Positions 1 to 12,434 of a stretch of 64,000 nucleotides of DNA are shown in pieces. Each line of letters begins with the position of its first letter. Positions within the stretch are counted from its first letter, which is position 1. Under the pieces are notes generated by a model that did not search any database, was not told the origin of the DNA, and saw only the letters and a program-made list of their open reading frames with translations. The stretch lies in assembly GCA_963966185.1 (NCBI GenBank), contig CAWZYM010000302.1, positions 152,501 to 216,500 on the forward strand, in the 5' to 3' direction. The position numbers were made by a program, and so were the translations under genes. The stretch is from Rhabditoides inermis. Taxonomy: Eukaryota; Nematoda; Chromadorea; Rhabditida; Rhabditidae.

Positions 1-1240
1 CAGATGAGTAATTATAATAATATATTGATCACTGTAACTGAAATGCATTTTCTGCGACTATCTGATTTTTTTACTCTCTCGTATGCACATAGAGGGCGCT
101 CCGGCACGCTTCGCGCGCCTCCGCGGTTAAATTCGATCAGTAGATCAGTAATGATAAGAATATATTGATCACTGATACTGATATGCATTTTCTCCTACTC
201 TCTTATCTTTCACTTTCTCGTATGCACATAGAAAGCGCTCCAGCACGCTTCGCGCGCCTCCGCGGTCAAAGTCGATCAGTAGATCAGTAATGATAAGAAT
301 ATATTGATCACTGATACTGATATGCATTTTCTCCTACTCTCTTATCGTTCACTTTCTCGTATGTACATAGAAAGCGCTCCGGCACGCTTCGCGCGCCTCC
401 GCGGTCAAAGTATATCAGTATATCAGTAATAAGAAGAATATATTGATCACTGCTACTGATATGCATTTTCTGCGACTATCTGATTTTTTACTCTCTCGTA
501 TGCACATAAAGGGCGCTCCGGCACGCTTCGCGCGCCTCCGCGGTCAAAGTCGATCAGTAGATCAGTAATAATAAGAATATACTGATCACTGATACTGATA
601 TGCATTTTCTCCTACTCTCTGATCTTTCACTTTCTCGTATGCACATAGAAAACGCTCCGGCACGCTCCGCGCGCCTCCGCGGTCAAAGTATATCAGTAAA
701 TCAGTAATAGTAAAAATATATTGATCACTGCTACTGATAAGAATTTTCTCCGACTCTCTGATCGTTCACCTTCTTGTATGCACATAGAAAACGCTCCGGC
801 ACGCTCCGCGCGCCTCCGCGGTCAAAGCTGATCAGCAGATGAGTAATTATAATAATATATTGATCACTGTAACTGAAATGCATTTTCTGCGACTATCTGA
901 TTTTTTTACTCTCTCGTATGCACATAGAAGGCGCTCCGGCACGCTTCGCGCGCCTCCGCGGTTAAAGTCGATCAGTAGATCAGTAATGATAAGAATATAT
1001 TGATCACTGATACTGATATGCATTTTCTCCTACTCTCTTATCGTTCACTTTCTCGTATGCACATAGAAAGCGCTCCGGCACGCTTCGCGCGCCTCCGCGG
1101 TCAAAGTATATCAGTATATCAGTAATAAGAAGAATATATTGATCACTGCTACTGATATGCATTTTCTCCGACTCTCTGATCTTTCTTTCTCTCGTATGCA
1201 CATAGAGGGCGCTCTGGCACAGTCCGCGGTAAAAGCCTAT
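1..1240. repeat. 139-bp minisatellite array A (cut by window edge)
   Basis: About nine head-to-tail copies of a ~139-bp unit run from the first base of the window. Each unit has an AT-rich half built from runs such as ATCAGTAGATCAGTAAT and TTGATCACTG, and a GC-rich ~35-bp core (GCGCTCCGGCACGCT, then CGCGCCTCCGCGGTC). Copies differ by scattered substitutions. Short minus-strand ORFs recur once per unit, but 139 is not a multiple of three and they change frame, so they are not taken as genes. The same unit makes array B at 4320-7035. The true left end lies outside the window. Confidence 0.95.
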
Positions 1241-1388
1241 CAGTAGCTGGTTGACATTTTTTTTTATTTTTAGAGCTACATATATAATTTATAGTTATCA
1301 CTGGTTTTATATTATAAAAATTATACGAGCGAGAGAGAAAGAGAAAGAGAGAGAAAGAGAAAAAGACGAAAGACGAAAGAGAGAGAAG

Positions 1389-1439
<51 letters not shown>

Positions 1440-2400
1440 CGAAAAAGAGAGAGAAGAACGAAAAAGAGAGAGAGATGAGAACGAGAGAGAAGAAAGAGAG
1501 AGAGAGAGAGACGAAAAAAGAAAGGATGAGAAAAGGAGGTGGTACTACAAAGTGTTTCCCCTCGCCTCACTTTCATGATTGATTATAGAATGATAGTAAT
1601 GTTTATTGTATGTGCTCAGAAAACAAAATTTGCACAGTTTGTTGGAGTGTGGTGAGTTGTCTCGTAGTGCGTGGTGATGTTCTCGCTCATTTGCACATTT
1701 GACTGTCTTTTTCTCTGACATCAGACAGACTGGCAGCTGGCGCACTCTCACCTCGCCACACTCTCTCGTCGCGGGGCAAGAAAACGACGTCGATTAATAG
1801 AATTCAATTGATTGCAGGCGTCAGAGGTCACAAAAAGATGCAAATTTTGGTAGAAGTGTAGTGGCCACCTATATGCATGTTGTAGTAAAGGGAGACCTTA
1901 CACGGTTGCCTAGTTTTCTTGAACAGCCCGCGACAATTGTTTGGTGTCGCCTCGCCTCGATTAAATCACTTCGTGAAGAGAAACCAGGAGGAGTTATAAA
2001 AAGATTACGGGCAGATTTGTAGATTAGGAAGTTTAGAGGAGTGACGTCAAAACCGTTTCTCGAAAGCTGGAGTCTGCGATTCGCAGTACTCGTTCTTGTA
2101 AGGCCTACTCGATGCAACCGTTCAACCACCTAACCGTCTCTTCATCTGACACACTATTTCACTGTTTTTCTGTCTGACGCTCTCCTGTTACGCGCTATTT
2201 CGTCGGACTTTCTCGAGCTTATAGCTCCGCGGATATGAGAGATATGATAACATAAAGATTTTGGGAGCATCTCCAGACCGAGGGCTTTACAGCCATACCA
2301 AATTTAGCCGGATCCATGCATCGGTGGCCTTTGTGGAGCCATGTATGGACGGACACCATAGGGCATTTTACACATACAGGCGCAGCGGCGCTGCGACTAG
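1241..2400. repeat. Conserved flank unit of array A
   Basis: This ~1.2-kb segment directly follows array A and has a near-identical counterpart following array B (7036-8236). It starts with an AT-rich stretch, then a GA microsatellite (about 1327-1530), then a ~650-bp unique block (about 1590-2240) whose counterpart is about 7440-8085. It ends with a shared GACACCATAGG-type motif and a CGCAGC/GCTGCG hairpin. An 86-codon minus-strand ORF (1869-2129) is preserved in both copies (7708-7968), but the whole DNA is similar, so this is weak evidence for a protein. Array plus flank looks like one mobile or duplicated unit. Confidence 0.8.
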
Positions 2401-2449
2401 CCCGAGCGGCGCTGGCGCGCCGCTCGGGCTAGGGCCGCCTTCGGCGGCC
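2381..2449. other. Cluster of three GC-rich hairpins
   Basis: Three perfect or near-perfect stem-loops lie back to back: a CGCAGC/GCTGCG stem (2381-2395), a 16-bp stem bounded by CTAG at both ends (2397-2432), and GGCCGCC/GGCGGCC around TT (2433-2449). The first hairpin is followed at once by CTAG, which fits the CTRR end of Helitron-type elements, although classical Helitrons leave about ten bases between hairpin and CTRR. A matching hairpin closes the second flank unit at 8219-8234. Confidence 0.6.
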
Positions 2450-2574
2450 TCACCACTCGAACATCAAAACTGAAATCATAAATCAAATCTAATTTCAGAA
2501 CTAATGTTTGCTCACAAACCTCTAATTTAACTAAGAATTACATCACAATACTAAATATCAAAATTGAAGACAAT

Positions 2575-2960
2575 TTGACGTTGTTTACAATTTTGTTTAC
2601 TTGTTTACACTTTATGTAAACAACATTTTTGAACTCGCCTCCAAGTCTACTACACGTTACACATCTCTAAAACACAGTTTCGGGTTGTTAACACATTTGT
2701 TTACTTGTTTACAACATTTGTAAACAACATTTTTGAACACACCAAGAATGTTACTAAACATTTGATATCTTTAAAACACATTTTCAGGTTGTTTACAAAG
2801 TTGTTTACTTCTTTACATCACCTGTAAACAACATTTTTGAACTCGTCTCTCGATCTACATCATCTTAGATACCTTCAAAACAAACTTTAAATTTGTTGAC
2901 AAAGTTGTTTACTTGTTGACAAACATGTAAACAACAACATCGCTGACTTGTCTCCATGTC
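2575..2960. repeat. Tandem repeat of about 110 bp with GTTTAC palindromes
   Basis: Four degenerate copies of a ~110-bp unit contain TTGTTTACTTGTTTAC followed by GTAAACAACATTTTTGAAC, so each unit holds an internal inverted repeat (TGTTTAC/GTAAACA). It lies between the two minisatellite units, and no coding potential is seen. Confidence 0.7.
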
Positions 2961-3039
2961 ACATACCAAGTTTGGACTCTTTGGTATCAAAACTGACCGA
3001 GATACAACATTACCATATTTGGAATTATGCAAATGAGGT

Positions 3040-4115
3040 CATTAATCAAAATTTAAATCATTGACCCTACAGTACCCTTACCCTAAAAGGGAATCTCAGT
3101 AGCTCAAAAACTAACCATAGTTTACATAGAACTGGTCATCTCTCAGATTCTATGTTCTTAGATATGCAAATTTTCCAGGGAGAACCCATATAAGGAACGG
3201 TCAGATCAGGACCTCAGGTAAACGATGCAGAGCGGTCACCACCTGAGATCTAATTTCCATACCTCAACCCCCAACGAACACTACAACTTGAGATACAACT
3301 GCGGAACGACACACAGACAGACAGACTATCGGCCAACGGCCGAAATTTCGGCCAACTTCCATTGAAAAAAGACGGTCATTGCACCATTCGGGTTCAAGGA
3401 CCGAAAACTTTGAAAATTCGTAATAAATCGTAGAAAAGTGTTAGAGAGTCGAGACTAATCGAACGCATAGTGATACACGTCTAGAATCACTGACAGTTCT
3501 CAGAATCTACCACGACTGAATCTGAAGACGTGGCGATCGTTCAAAAGTGCATAAAACCCTGCAGACCAAGGAATCGGCCACGAAGGAATCGACTTGGTTC
3601 TAATGAAGGGACTGAATTTGATCTTTTGCTGCACGAGAATCTAGGAACCAACGAACCAACTCATCTTCTAGTGCATCTTAGACACATTTAGAATAAGTTT
3701 TGAACTTGTTTACTTTTTCGTTTACTTGTAGCATCAAAACTGACAGAGATACAAATTAACTGTATTTGGAGGTATGCAATTGAGGTGAAATACTGAAATT
3801 TAAATCACGATCTCTACCGTAGCCTAACTCTAAAAGGAGAACTCAGTAACTCAAAAACGAAGCATACTTTACATAGAATAATCATCGGTCAGATTCTATG
3901 TTCAAATGGCGAATTCTTAGTAAACCCCTATAAGGAGTTATGCAAATGAGCTGTCAGATAGAATCCTGCATCTCAGGTACCAACTGAGCTTGAGTCTGAA
4001 ACCACATTCCAGTAGCTGTAGCGGGAAGCTCTGTGCAAATGAGGAACGACAAACACGCAGACACCATAGCAAATTTTATAGGGGGAGGCGGTGGACTAGC
4101 GCGCTTCGCGCGCTA
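3040..4115. repeat. Diverged direct repeats ending in a hairpin
   Basis: Segments about 3040-3330 and 3760-4080 are diverged copies of each other: both carry CTCAAAAAC, then CAGATTCTATGTTC, then CCTATAAGGA, and end with an AACGACA(C/A)ACA(C/G)-type motif. The second copy is followed by a 21-bp stem-loop at 4095-4115 (CTAGCGCGC, loop TTC, GCGCGCTAG). Together with 2340-2449 and 8180-8236, this gives several element ends of similar design in the first 8 kb. No gene is seen between 2450 and 4320. Confidence 0.55.
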
Positions 4116-4319
4116 GAAATATAGGTAGAAAATAGAAGAGAAAATTATCTATCGATTGATATATAGATTGACTTGATATGTGCTCTGGAAGTGCTATTAG
4201 GAGCTGTGCTAGAAGTGCTGTTGTCAGTCTTCCAGTAGATGACTGATCTTTATTTATTTCCTTTTTATATTTACAGTAATTTTAAATAATTAGAAAGTGT
4301 CACAGTCTATCTGGTTGAT

Positions 4320-7035
4320 AGTATCTGGTTGACTGTTTTTCTACAGATATATTTACTATGCTCATAGAAGGCGCTCCGGCACGCTCCGCTGTCAGAGCAT
4401 ATCAGTAGATCAGTAATAAAAATAACAATAATGATCACTGATACTGATTTGCATTTTCTGCTACTCTCTGATATTTTATTCTCTCTCGTATGCACATGGA
4501 GGGCGCTCCGGCACGCTCCGCGCGCCTCCGCGGTCAAATTCTATCAGTAGATCAGTAATAGTAAGAATGCATTGATCACTGATACTGATATGAATTTTCT
4601 CCGACTCTCTGATCTTTCTTTCTCTCGTATGCACATAGAAAGCGCTCCGGCACGCTCCGCGCGCCTCCGCGGTCAAATTCTATCAGTAGATCAGTAATAG
4701 TAAGAATGCATTGATCACTGCTACTGATATGAATTTTCTCCGACTCTCTGATCTTTCTTTCTCTCGTATGCACATAGAAAGCGCTGCGGCACGCTTCGCG
4801 CGCCTCCGCGGTCAAATTATATCAGTAGATCAGTAATAGTAAGAATGCATTGATCACTGCTACTGATATGAATTTTCTCCGACTCTCTGATCTTTCTTTC
4901 TCTCGTATGCACATAGAAAGCGCTCCGGCACGCTCCGCGCGCCTCCGCGGTCAAATTCTATCAGTAGATCAGTAATAGTAAGAATGCATTGATCACTGCT
5001 ACTGATATGAATTTTCTCCGACTCTCTGATCTTTCTTTCTCTCGTATGCACATAGAAAGCGCTCCGGCACGCTCCGCGCTCCTCCGCGGTCAAAATATAT
5101 CAGTAGATCAGTAATAGTAAGAATGCATTGATCACTGCTACTGATATGAATTTTCTCCGACTCTCTGATCTTTCTTTCTCTCGTATGCACATAGAAAGCG
5201 CTCCGGCACGCTCCGCGCGCCTCCGCGGTCAAATTCTATCAGTAGATCAGTAATAGTAAGAATGCATTGATCACTGATACTGATATGAATTTTCTCCGAC
5301 TCTCTGATCTTTCTTTCTCTCGTATGCACATAGAAAGCGCTCCGGCACGCTCCGCGCGCCTCCGCGGTCAAATTCTATCAGTAGATCAGTAATAGTAAGA
5401 ATGCATTGATCACTGCTACTGATATGAATTTTCTCCGACTCTCTGATCGTTCACTTTCTCGTATGCACATAGAAAGCGCTCCGGCACGCTCCGCGCGCCT
5501 CCGCGGTCAAAATATATCAGTAGATCAGTAATAGTAAGAATGCATTGATCACTGCTACTGATATGAATTTTCTCCGACTCTCTGATCTTTCTTTCTCTCG
5601 TATGCACATAGAAAGCGCTCCGGCACGCTCCGCGCGCCTCCGCGGTCAAAATATATCAGTAGATCAGTAATAGTAAGAATGCATTGATCACTGCTACTGA
5701 TATGAATTTTTTCCGACTCTCTGATCTTTCTTTCTCTCGTATGCACATAGAAAGCGCTCCGGCACGCTCCGCGCGCCTCCGCGGTCAAATTCTATCAGTA
5801 GATCAGTAATAGTAAGAATGCATTGATCACTGCTACTGATATGAATTTTCACCGATTCTCTGATCGTTCACGCGCTAGAAAGCGCTCCGGCACGCTTCGC
5901 GCGCCTCCGCGGTCAAATTATATCAGTAGATCAGTAATAGTAAGAATGCATTGATCACTGATACTGATATGAATTTTCTCCGACTCTCTGATCTTTCTTT
6001 CTCTCGTATGCACATAGAAAGCGCTCCGGCACGCTCCGCGCGCCTCCGCGGTCAAATTCTATCAGTAGATCAGTAATAGTAAGAATGCATTGATCACTGC
6101 TACTGATATGAATTTTCTCCGACTCTCTGATCGTTCACTTTCTCGTATGCACATAGAAAGCGCTCCGGCACGCTCCGCGCGCCTCCGCGGTCAAAATTTA
6201 TCAGTAGATCAGTAATAGTAAGAATGCATTGATCACTGCTACTGATATGAATTTTCTCCGACTCTCTGATCTTTCTTTCTCTCGTATGCACATAGAAAGC
6301 GCTCCGGCACGCTCCGCGCGCCTCCGCGGTCAAATTCTATCAGTAGATCAGTAATAGTAAGAATGCATTGATCACTGCTACTGATATAAATTTTCACCGA
6401 CTCTCTGATCGTTCACTTTCTCGTATGCACATAGAAAGCGCTCCGGCACGCTCCGCGCGCCTCCGCGGTCAAAATATATCAGTAGATCAGTAATAGTAAG
6501 AATGCATTGATCACTGCTACTGATATGAATTTTTTCCGACTCTCTGATCTTTCTTTCTCTCGTATGCACATGGAAAGCGCTCCGGCACGCTCCGCGCGCC
6601 TCCGCGGTCAAATTCTATCAGTAGATCAGTAATAGTAAGAATGCATTGATCACTGCTACTGATATGAATTTTCTCCGACTCTCTGATCTTTCACTCTCTC
6701 GTATGCACATAGAAAGCGCTCCGGCACGCTCCGCGCGCCTCCGCGGTCAAAATATATCAGTAGATCAGTAATAGTAAGAATGCATTGATCACTGCTACTG
6801 ATATGATTTATCTCCGACTCTTTGATTTTTTACTCTATCGTATGCCTTTAGAGGGCGCTCCGGCACGCTACGCGCGCCTCCGCGGTCAAAGCCGATCAGT
6901 AGATCAGTAGTTATAATAATATATTGAACACTGATACTGATATGCATTCTCTCCTACTCTCTGATTTTTCACTCTCTCGTATGCTCATAGAGGGCGCTCC
7001 GGCACACTCCGCGGTAAAAGCCTATCAGTAGCTGG
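4320..7035. repeat. 139-bp minisatellite array B
   Basis: About 19-20 head-to-tail copies of the unit found in array A, with the spacing of the GC core constant at 139 bp over long stretches. The central copies (about 4560-6780) are more alike than the edge copies, as expected when unequal exchange homogenises an array. One unit near 5870 has a short deletion that removes the TCGTATGCACAT segment. Minus-strand ORFs of 77 codons recur at 139-bp steps and are repeat artefacts. Confidence 0.95.
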
Positions 7036-7112
7036 TTGAAATTTTTATTTATCAGAGATACAAATATACTTTATAGTTATTACTGGTCTTATATTATAAA
7101 GTTTGAGCGAGC

Positions 7113-7146
<34 letters not shown>

Positions 7147-7296
7147 AAGAAAAAGAGTGGGATGAGCAGCTGGTTGACAATTATTATTTATTTTAGATCC
7201 CAGTAGACTTCATAGACTTCATAGTACCAATAATCTAAAATCATAATATATAAGAGAGGGATAGAGGAAGAGATGGAGAGAGGGAGAGAAAGAGAA

Positions 7297-7337
<41 letters not shown>

Positions 7338-8236
7338 TGAGAAGAGAGGGATAAGTAAAGGAGAGAGATGAGAAAAGGAGGTTACACAGTATTTCGCCTT
7401 GCCTCACTTCTATCTTTGAATATAGAATGACGTGAGTGCATATAGTATTGTTTTATTGTATGTGCTCAGAAAATAGTTTGTTGGAGTGTGGTGAGCTGTT
7501 TCGTAGTGCATGGTGATACTCTCGCTCATTTGCACAATTGACTGTCTCTTTCTCTGACATCAGACAGACTGGCAGCTGGCGCACTCTCACCTCGCCACAC
7601 TCTCTCGTCGCGGGGCAATAAAGTGGCGTCGATTAGAGGAATTTAATTGATAGCGGGCGTCAGAGGTCACAAAAAGATGCGAATTTTGGTAGAAGTGTAG
7701 TGGCCACCTATTTGCATGTTGTAGTAAAGGGAGACCTTACACGATTGCCTAGTTTTCTTGAACAGCCCGCGACAATTGTTTGGCGTCGCCTCGCCTCGAT
7801 TAAATCACTTCGTGAAAGGAAACCAGGAGGATTTATAAAAAGATTACGGGCAGATTTGTAGGTGAAGGAGTGTAGAGGAGTGACGTCGAAACCGTTTCTC
7901 GAAAGCTGGAGTCTGCGATTCGCAGTACTCGTTCTTGTAAGGCCTACTCGATGCAACCGTTCAACCACCTACCCGTCTCCTCGCCTCACATACTATTTCG
8001 CCTGTTTTCTGTCTGACTCTCTCTGATTACGTGCTATTTCGTCGGACATTCTGGAGCTTATAGCTCCGCGGATATGAGAGATAAAGATCTGAAAATTGGA
8101 ATCCTGCATCTCGGGACCGAGACCATCGGATCGATGTCACGTTTGGCTAGATAGGAGTAGTGGGTGGCGCGGTAGAGCGATGGACGTACAGACACCATAG
8201 GACATTTAGCCAGAGCGGCGCAGCGGGCGCTGCGAC
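7036..8236. repeat. Conserved flank unit of array B
   Basis: This is the second copy of the segment that follows array A: GA microsatellites (about 7105-7160 and 7258-7335), the shared block about 7440-8085 with an 86-codon minus-strand ORF (7708-7968), and a terminal GACACCATAGG motif plus CGCAGC/GCTGCG hairpin (8219-8234). It is roughly 90 percent identical to 1590-2400 by eye. Array B plus this flank would form a unit of about 3.9 kb. Confidence 0.8.
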
Positions 8237-9262
8237 ATGTTGTGACAACACATGCTTACTGGATTAAAACACCAAAGTTTGAATTTTCCTACTGAAGATT
8301 AAATGAAACACATAAACAATCTCAGAAATCAAAGTTGCTCTCTTTTTGCCCGTCTCCCCTCATGGCGACCATAGTCATAGTATGCGTTGTACATGAATGG
8401 ATGAGTGTTGTGTGTAACGTTTTTAACATCTTTGATTTGAGCTGTAACCCATGAATGGGGAGAGAATGAGAACTGGAAAAATCTGACATTCGCCTAAAAC
8501 TATATGCCATCATGTCTAGAGACCGCCAGTGGGCGGGGCTTATTGTGTCGCTGAAATTTGAATATTGACAACATGATGCCGTGAGATGCGGTTTGCACCA
8601 TTCGAAAGAGCGCGAAAAGTTGTATAGGCCGTACACATTTCAGCCGACGGAATGATGTTGTTCCTAACCAAAATTTCCGAAATAAGTGATTGTGACGTCA
8701 CACTCCAGTGTAAAAAGGGGGCGTGGCCTATCTTCAGTGACCCTCTGAATGCGACCTCGCGCCCTCGGAAGCGCGCGCTTTTGATGCGCGTACATCAAAA
8801 ACAAGACATCCAAACGCTACAAATGAATACTTGTTGAAATCTACTACAATAACTGAATATAATTAAATAACTAAAGTTTCTAATAATCTACATTGAAAAT
8901 ATAGGTGACGGTCTCTAATCATGTCATTGCGTACACTCTCATCTCATTTCTGTGAATAGACTAGCTTGTTCTCACAAGGTCACATCGTTTCCATCCCCCC
9001 AATGATACGTGTGCGGATCTGTTGCGTGTGTGATTGTGATCTCATCAAAACACGCGCCTCCCAAGCTGGTTTCCGTTTTTCCGCGCCCGCTGTGGGTGTC
9101 AAAAAGCGATTCGGAACAGAAAAGATACACGATTTTTGATGATTTGATTTCTGCTGTGTATGTCTATCATGCCGATTGTTCATGCAAACACAACTGAACT
9201 GAATTGAGCATTTATGAGAATTGTACAGTACATACAGATAGATACTGGCAGCGGTGGGCTGT
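8237..9262. other. Gene-free spacer before the collagen gene
   Basis: No exon chain, RNA gene or repeat copy was recognised here. Open frames are short and lack splice context. It includes the 3' flank of the minus-strand collagen gene. Confidence 0.5.
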
Positions 9263-10291
9263 TTAGTATCCGGGGGCGGTGCGGGGAGGGGGGCAGTGGT
9301 CGCAGCCGCCTCCAGCTCCGGTCTCTCCGAGCTCTCCGGGCTGTCCGTCGGGTCCCTTGGCTCCGGGCAGGCCGTCCTTTCCGGCGTCTCCGGGGGGTCC
9401 CTGGAGTCCGTCCTGTCCGGGCTGTCCGGGGGTTCCAGCGTCTCCGTCGGGTCCGGGGGCTCCGGGGGGTCCGGCGGGTCCGGGGGGTCCAGCGGGCACG
9501 GGCACCTCCTCGACAACTCCAGGGGCTCCAGCCTCTCCAGCGGGTCCGGCCTCTCCGTCGGCTCCAGCAGGTCCCTCGGGTCCCTCCTGTCCGGGGGCTC
9601 CGGGCTGTCCGTCGGGTCCGGGGGCTCCAGCCTGTCCGGGGTTTCCGTTGGGTCCTTTGGGTCCGGCGTTTCCGGGGGGTCCGGGGGGTCCGGCGGGGCA
9701 GTCGAAGCAGAAGTCGTCGGCGGTGGGGACGGCCTCGGGGTCGGCGTCAGCTCCGTGCTCTCCGTTGTCTCCGGGGGCTCCGTCCTGACCGTCGTTTCCG
9801 TCCTGTCCGGGGGGTCCGGCGGGTCCGGCGAGTCCGGACTTGCAAGAGCAGCAGCTGCCTCCAGCCACCTCCTGTCCTCCGGTCACAGGCTCGCTGACAG
9901 GGGTGTCGTATCCAGCCTGCCTCTTCACAACCAGACGTCCCTTCACTCCCTTGATCTGCTGCATACGCTCATACTGGTCCCACAGTCCGCTGGTGCGGTG
10001 CTTGCAGAAGTCCACCTGCAACGGAACCAGTCACCAACCAGTCGGGAACCAGTCGGGGAACCAACGCACCTCGGTCTGGAGGGAAGACTGCACGTGCTGC
10101 ATGTAGTTGTACAGCATCGGGATAGCGACGATGCAAGTCAGCGTGGCAACAGTGCTGAAAACAATACAGTAACCCTAAGTAACCTACAGTAACCAAGTAG
10201 CGTACCTGATGCAGATGCCGAAGAAGGCGATCTTGCGGAGGCTCTCGGCCTCGAAGGAAGCCTTCTTCTCGTTGTTGTCGGAGGAGTACAT
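9263..10291 (-). CDS. Nematode cuticle collagen
   Basis: Three exons, complement of 9263..10015, 10070..10154 and 10206..10291, give 307 aa with all phases agreeing. The N-terminal part holds a hydrophobic segment (about residues 20-45, [14 protein letters not shown]) and the conserved nematode cuticle collagen N-terminal domain, followed by a basic subtilisin-type cleavage site (KGRLVVKR, then Q). Gly-X-Y domains follow, separated and flanked by cysteine clusters ([21 protein letters not shown]) that would hold the trimer together. Length and layout are typical of small cuticle collagens, which are secreted by the hypodermis and cross-linked in the cuticle. Intron 2 contains two TACAGTAACC repeats. 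The exact collagen subgroup cannot be assigned. The start codon is the only ATG upstream of the conserved domain and lies 37 bp below a TATA box. Confidence 0.95.
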
Positions 10292-10328
10292 CGTGAGAGA
10301 TGCTCTGTCTATTCACCCCAAACACAGT

Positions 10329-10337
10329 CTTTATATA
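10329..10337 (-). promoter_or_regulatory. TATA box of the collagen gene
   Basis: Reading the minus strand, TATATAAAG lies just 37 bp upstream of the collagen ATG (10291), which implies a very short 5' leader. A CCATTGG-like box follows about 10 bp further upstream. Strong TATA boxes are usual for cuticle collagen genes. The rest of 10338-11028 shows a CT tract (about 10420-10447) but no gene. Confidence 0.65.
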
Positions 10338-10411
10338 CCCCCACCCAATGGCAGACCGCCCCCCGCGGGCAAGGTTGCGCAGGTGGAAAGAAGCGCGCAT
10401 CGATCATGTCT

Positions 10412-10450
<39 letters not shown>

Positions 10451-11028
10451 GCGAAAAGAAACGCAACACGATGTCCCTTTCAATTGGGATGAGATAGCGA
10501 TCTGCCATCGCGCATCCCCTAAGGGCGCAATAATCGGGTACACACACGACCAGTGTTTGAATGAGTGTGTGTAATAAAACGGCGAGTCGCATACAATTCG
10601 GCGTTGTTTTCGCCCCGCTATTGATCGGAAATAGTCTGGGTTGTTTACGAGAATCGCAGAAAACCTGAAATCCGGGCGTTCTATCCGAATCAGAGTTCGT
10701 TGTACTACCGCTTTTTTTGGTTTTCTCTCGCGTTGAGTGAATGGGAACACGTGTCAACCCGCCCTGAGTAATCAGTAATCACAAACCAGTGATTGGGTGT
10801 TACAACAGTTTGCGCGAGCTGGCATAAGAACACCTGCATTCGCCTGCCTGCGTGACTGAATCAGAAACTGAAATTCGCGCGCTATCGCCGCCACACTTCC
10901 GCGGTAGGAAATCCGTCATTTGTTTTATGACGGCAGATCGTGAGTGTTTCAACTATGATCGCCAAAGCAACACTACACCCACACAAACGAGTTTTTGAAA
11001 CAAGCTTGGTACAAAATATTTACAAGGC

Positions 11029-11034
11029 TTTATT
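11029..11034 (-). terminator. Candidate poly(A) signal of glycerol kinase
   Basis: AATAAA on the minus strand, about 300 bp beyond the glycerol kinase stop codon at 11333. It is the first perfect hexamer noticed on that side; a shorter 3' UTR using a variant hexamer is possible. Confidence 0.4.
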
Positions 11035-11332
11035 CACAATCTTGTATGGTATTCGTATCTACTGGTGAGAAATGTACAACGCGATAAAAAAAATCAAATT
11101 AATTATGAAGCAGTGACAGAAATCTTGCACAAACTATAATTATGTATGTATATAAATAAAATACAACTCTTCGTGTCTCTTTCTCTAAAGGCAACTTTGA
11201 TACTTTGATTAACACAAAAATATAACGCAAATTCCTGTCGATCCCCCGTACGCGTTTCACACCAGGAAATAACATATGTACAAGTAATAATTGAAGCCGC
11301 TCCTATGGATACGGTATCTGTCCGGGGGCTCA

Positions 11333-12400
11333 TTAATGATGAGCCCATCCGGAGGCTCGCTTGACAGCCTCCTTCCACACTGCCAGTTCGGTGTCGCGGT
11401 GCTCGTCAGTAGACGTCGGAAGGTAGCTGGTCGACTGAAAAGGAAGAATGAAATGAAACCAACGTTGTTCTCATCGTCGAACATTCCTGTTTATTGTTTA
11501 TGTTTATGTTTGGCCAATGTTTGGGAAGCGCGTAGATGAGGGACGCTACGTTGCCGGACGTAGGAATAGTTCTCGCCACGTACCTCGTCCTGCCTGGTGG
11601 TGAACTCATCGAGGGACAGCTGCTGGGCGCCGATTCCAGCCGCCACCGCCGCTCCCCAACCAGAGATCTCCGTCGTCTTCGGCGTCTGCAATGGTTACGG
11701 TAAACACTGCCAACTACAGTACCCTTAAATATAGTAGTAGTAGTTAGTACACTTCGCTACCGTATACCAAACTACCGTACCTGGATGCGTCGACCGAGAA
11801 TGTCGGCCTGCAGCTGATCGAACAGGGTGTTCGACGTCATTCCACCATCGATCTTCAGCGTCTCGATCTTCTCCCCGTCCAGGTCGCACTCCACCGCCGC
11901 GATCATCTCCGCCGACTAAATATTCAATGTACAGTAATCAATCACATACAGTAGGACTACCGTACTACCGTACCTGGAACGCGACAGCCTTGAGCGCGGC
12001 GAGACACACGTGCTCGCGAGTCGTGCACTGAGTCATTCCCAGCAGAGTGCCCCTGAATACGGTATTACAGTATCCCAACAAAGTACAGTACACGTACCTG
12101 GCGGTGGAATCCCAGTAGGGTGTGTAGAGTCCGGTGAATGAGGGCACGAATACCACTCCCTCAGTGTCCTCCACCGAGCGAGCCATCCGCTCCAGCTCCG
12201 GAGCATCCTGAAATGATTATTGATTAGATAATGATTGATTATCGATTAATCGACTCACGTTGACAAACTTGAAGTTGTCGCGGAGGAAGCGGACGACGTT
12301 GCCTCCGATCGAACCGGAGCCCTCGAGAGCGTAGCACACGGGCGCGTCTTCGCCGAACTAGAGAGGGAGTGATTGAGAGAGAGAGAGGGGGGGAGGGAGG

Positions 12401-12434
<34 letters not shown>

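Noticed and set aside
4307..6611. Series of 77-codon minus-strand frames starting MTAEARGACRSAF
   Set aside because: They recur every 139 bp with the repeat unit, switch frame and overlap each other, so they are repeat artefacts.
1..7035. CRISPR array
   Set aside because: Units are tandem without unique spacers, and the genome is eukaryotic.
9214..10192. Long plus-strand open frames (up to 312 codons) over the collagen gene
   Set aside because: They are the antisense of Gly-X-Y codons, which are GC-rich and free of stops; the minus-strand collagen fully explains them.
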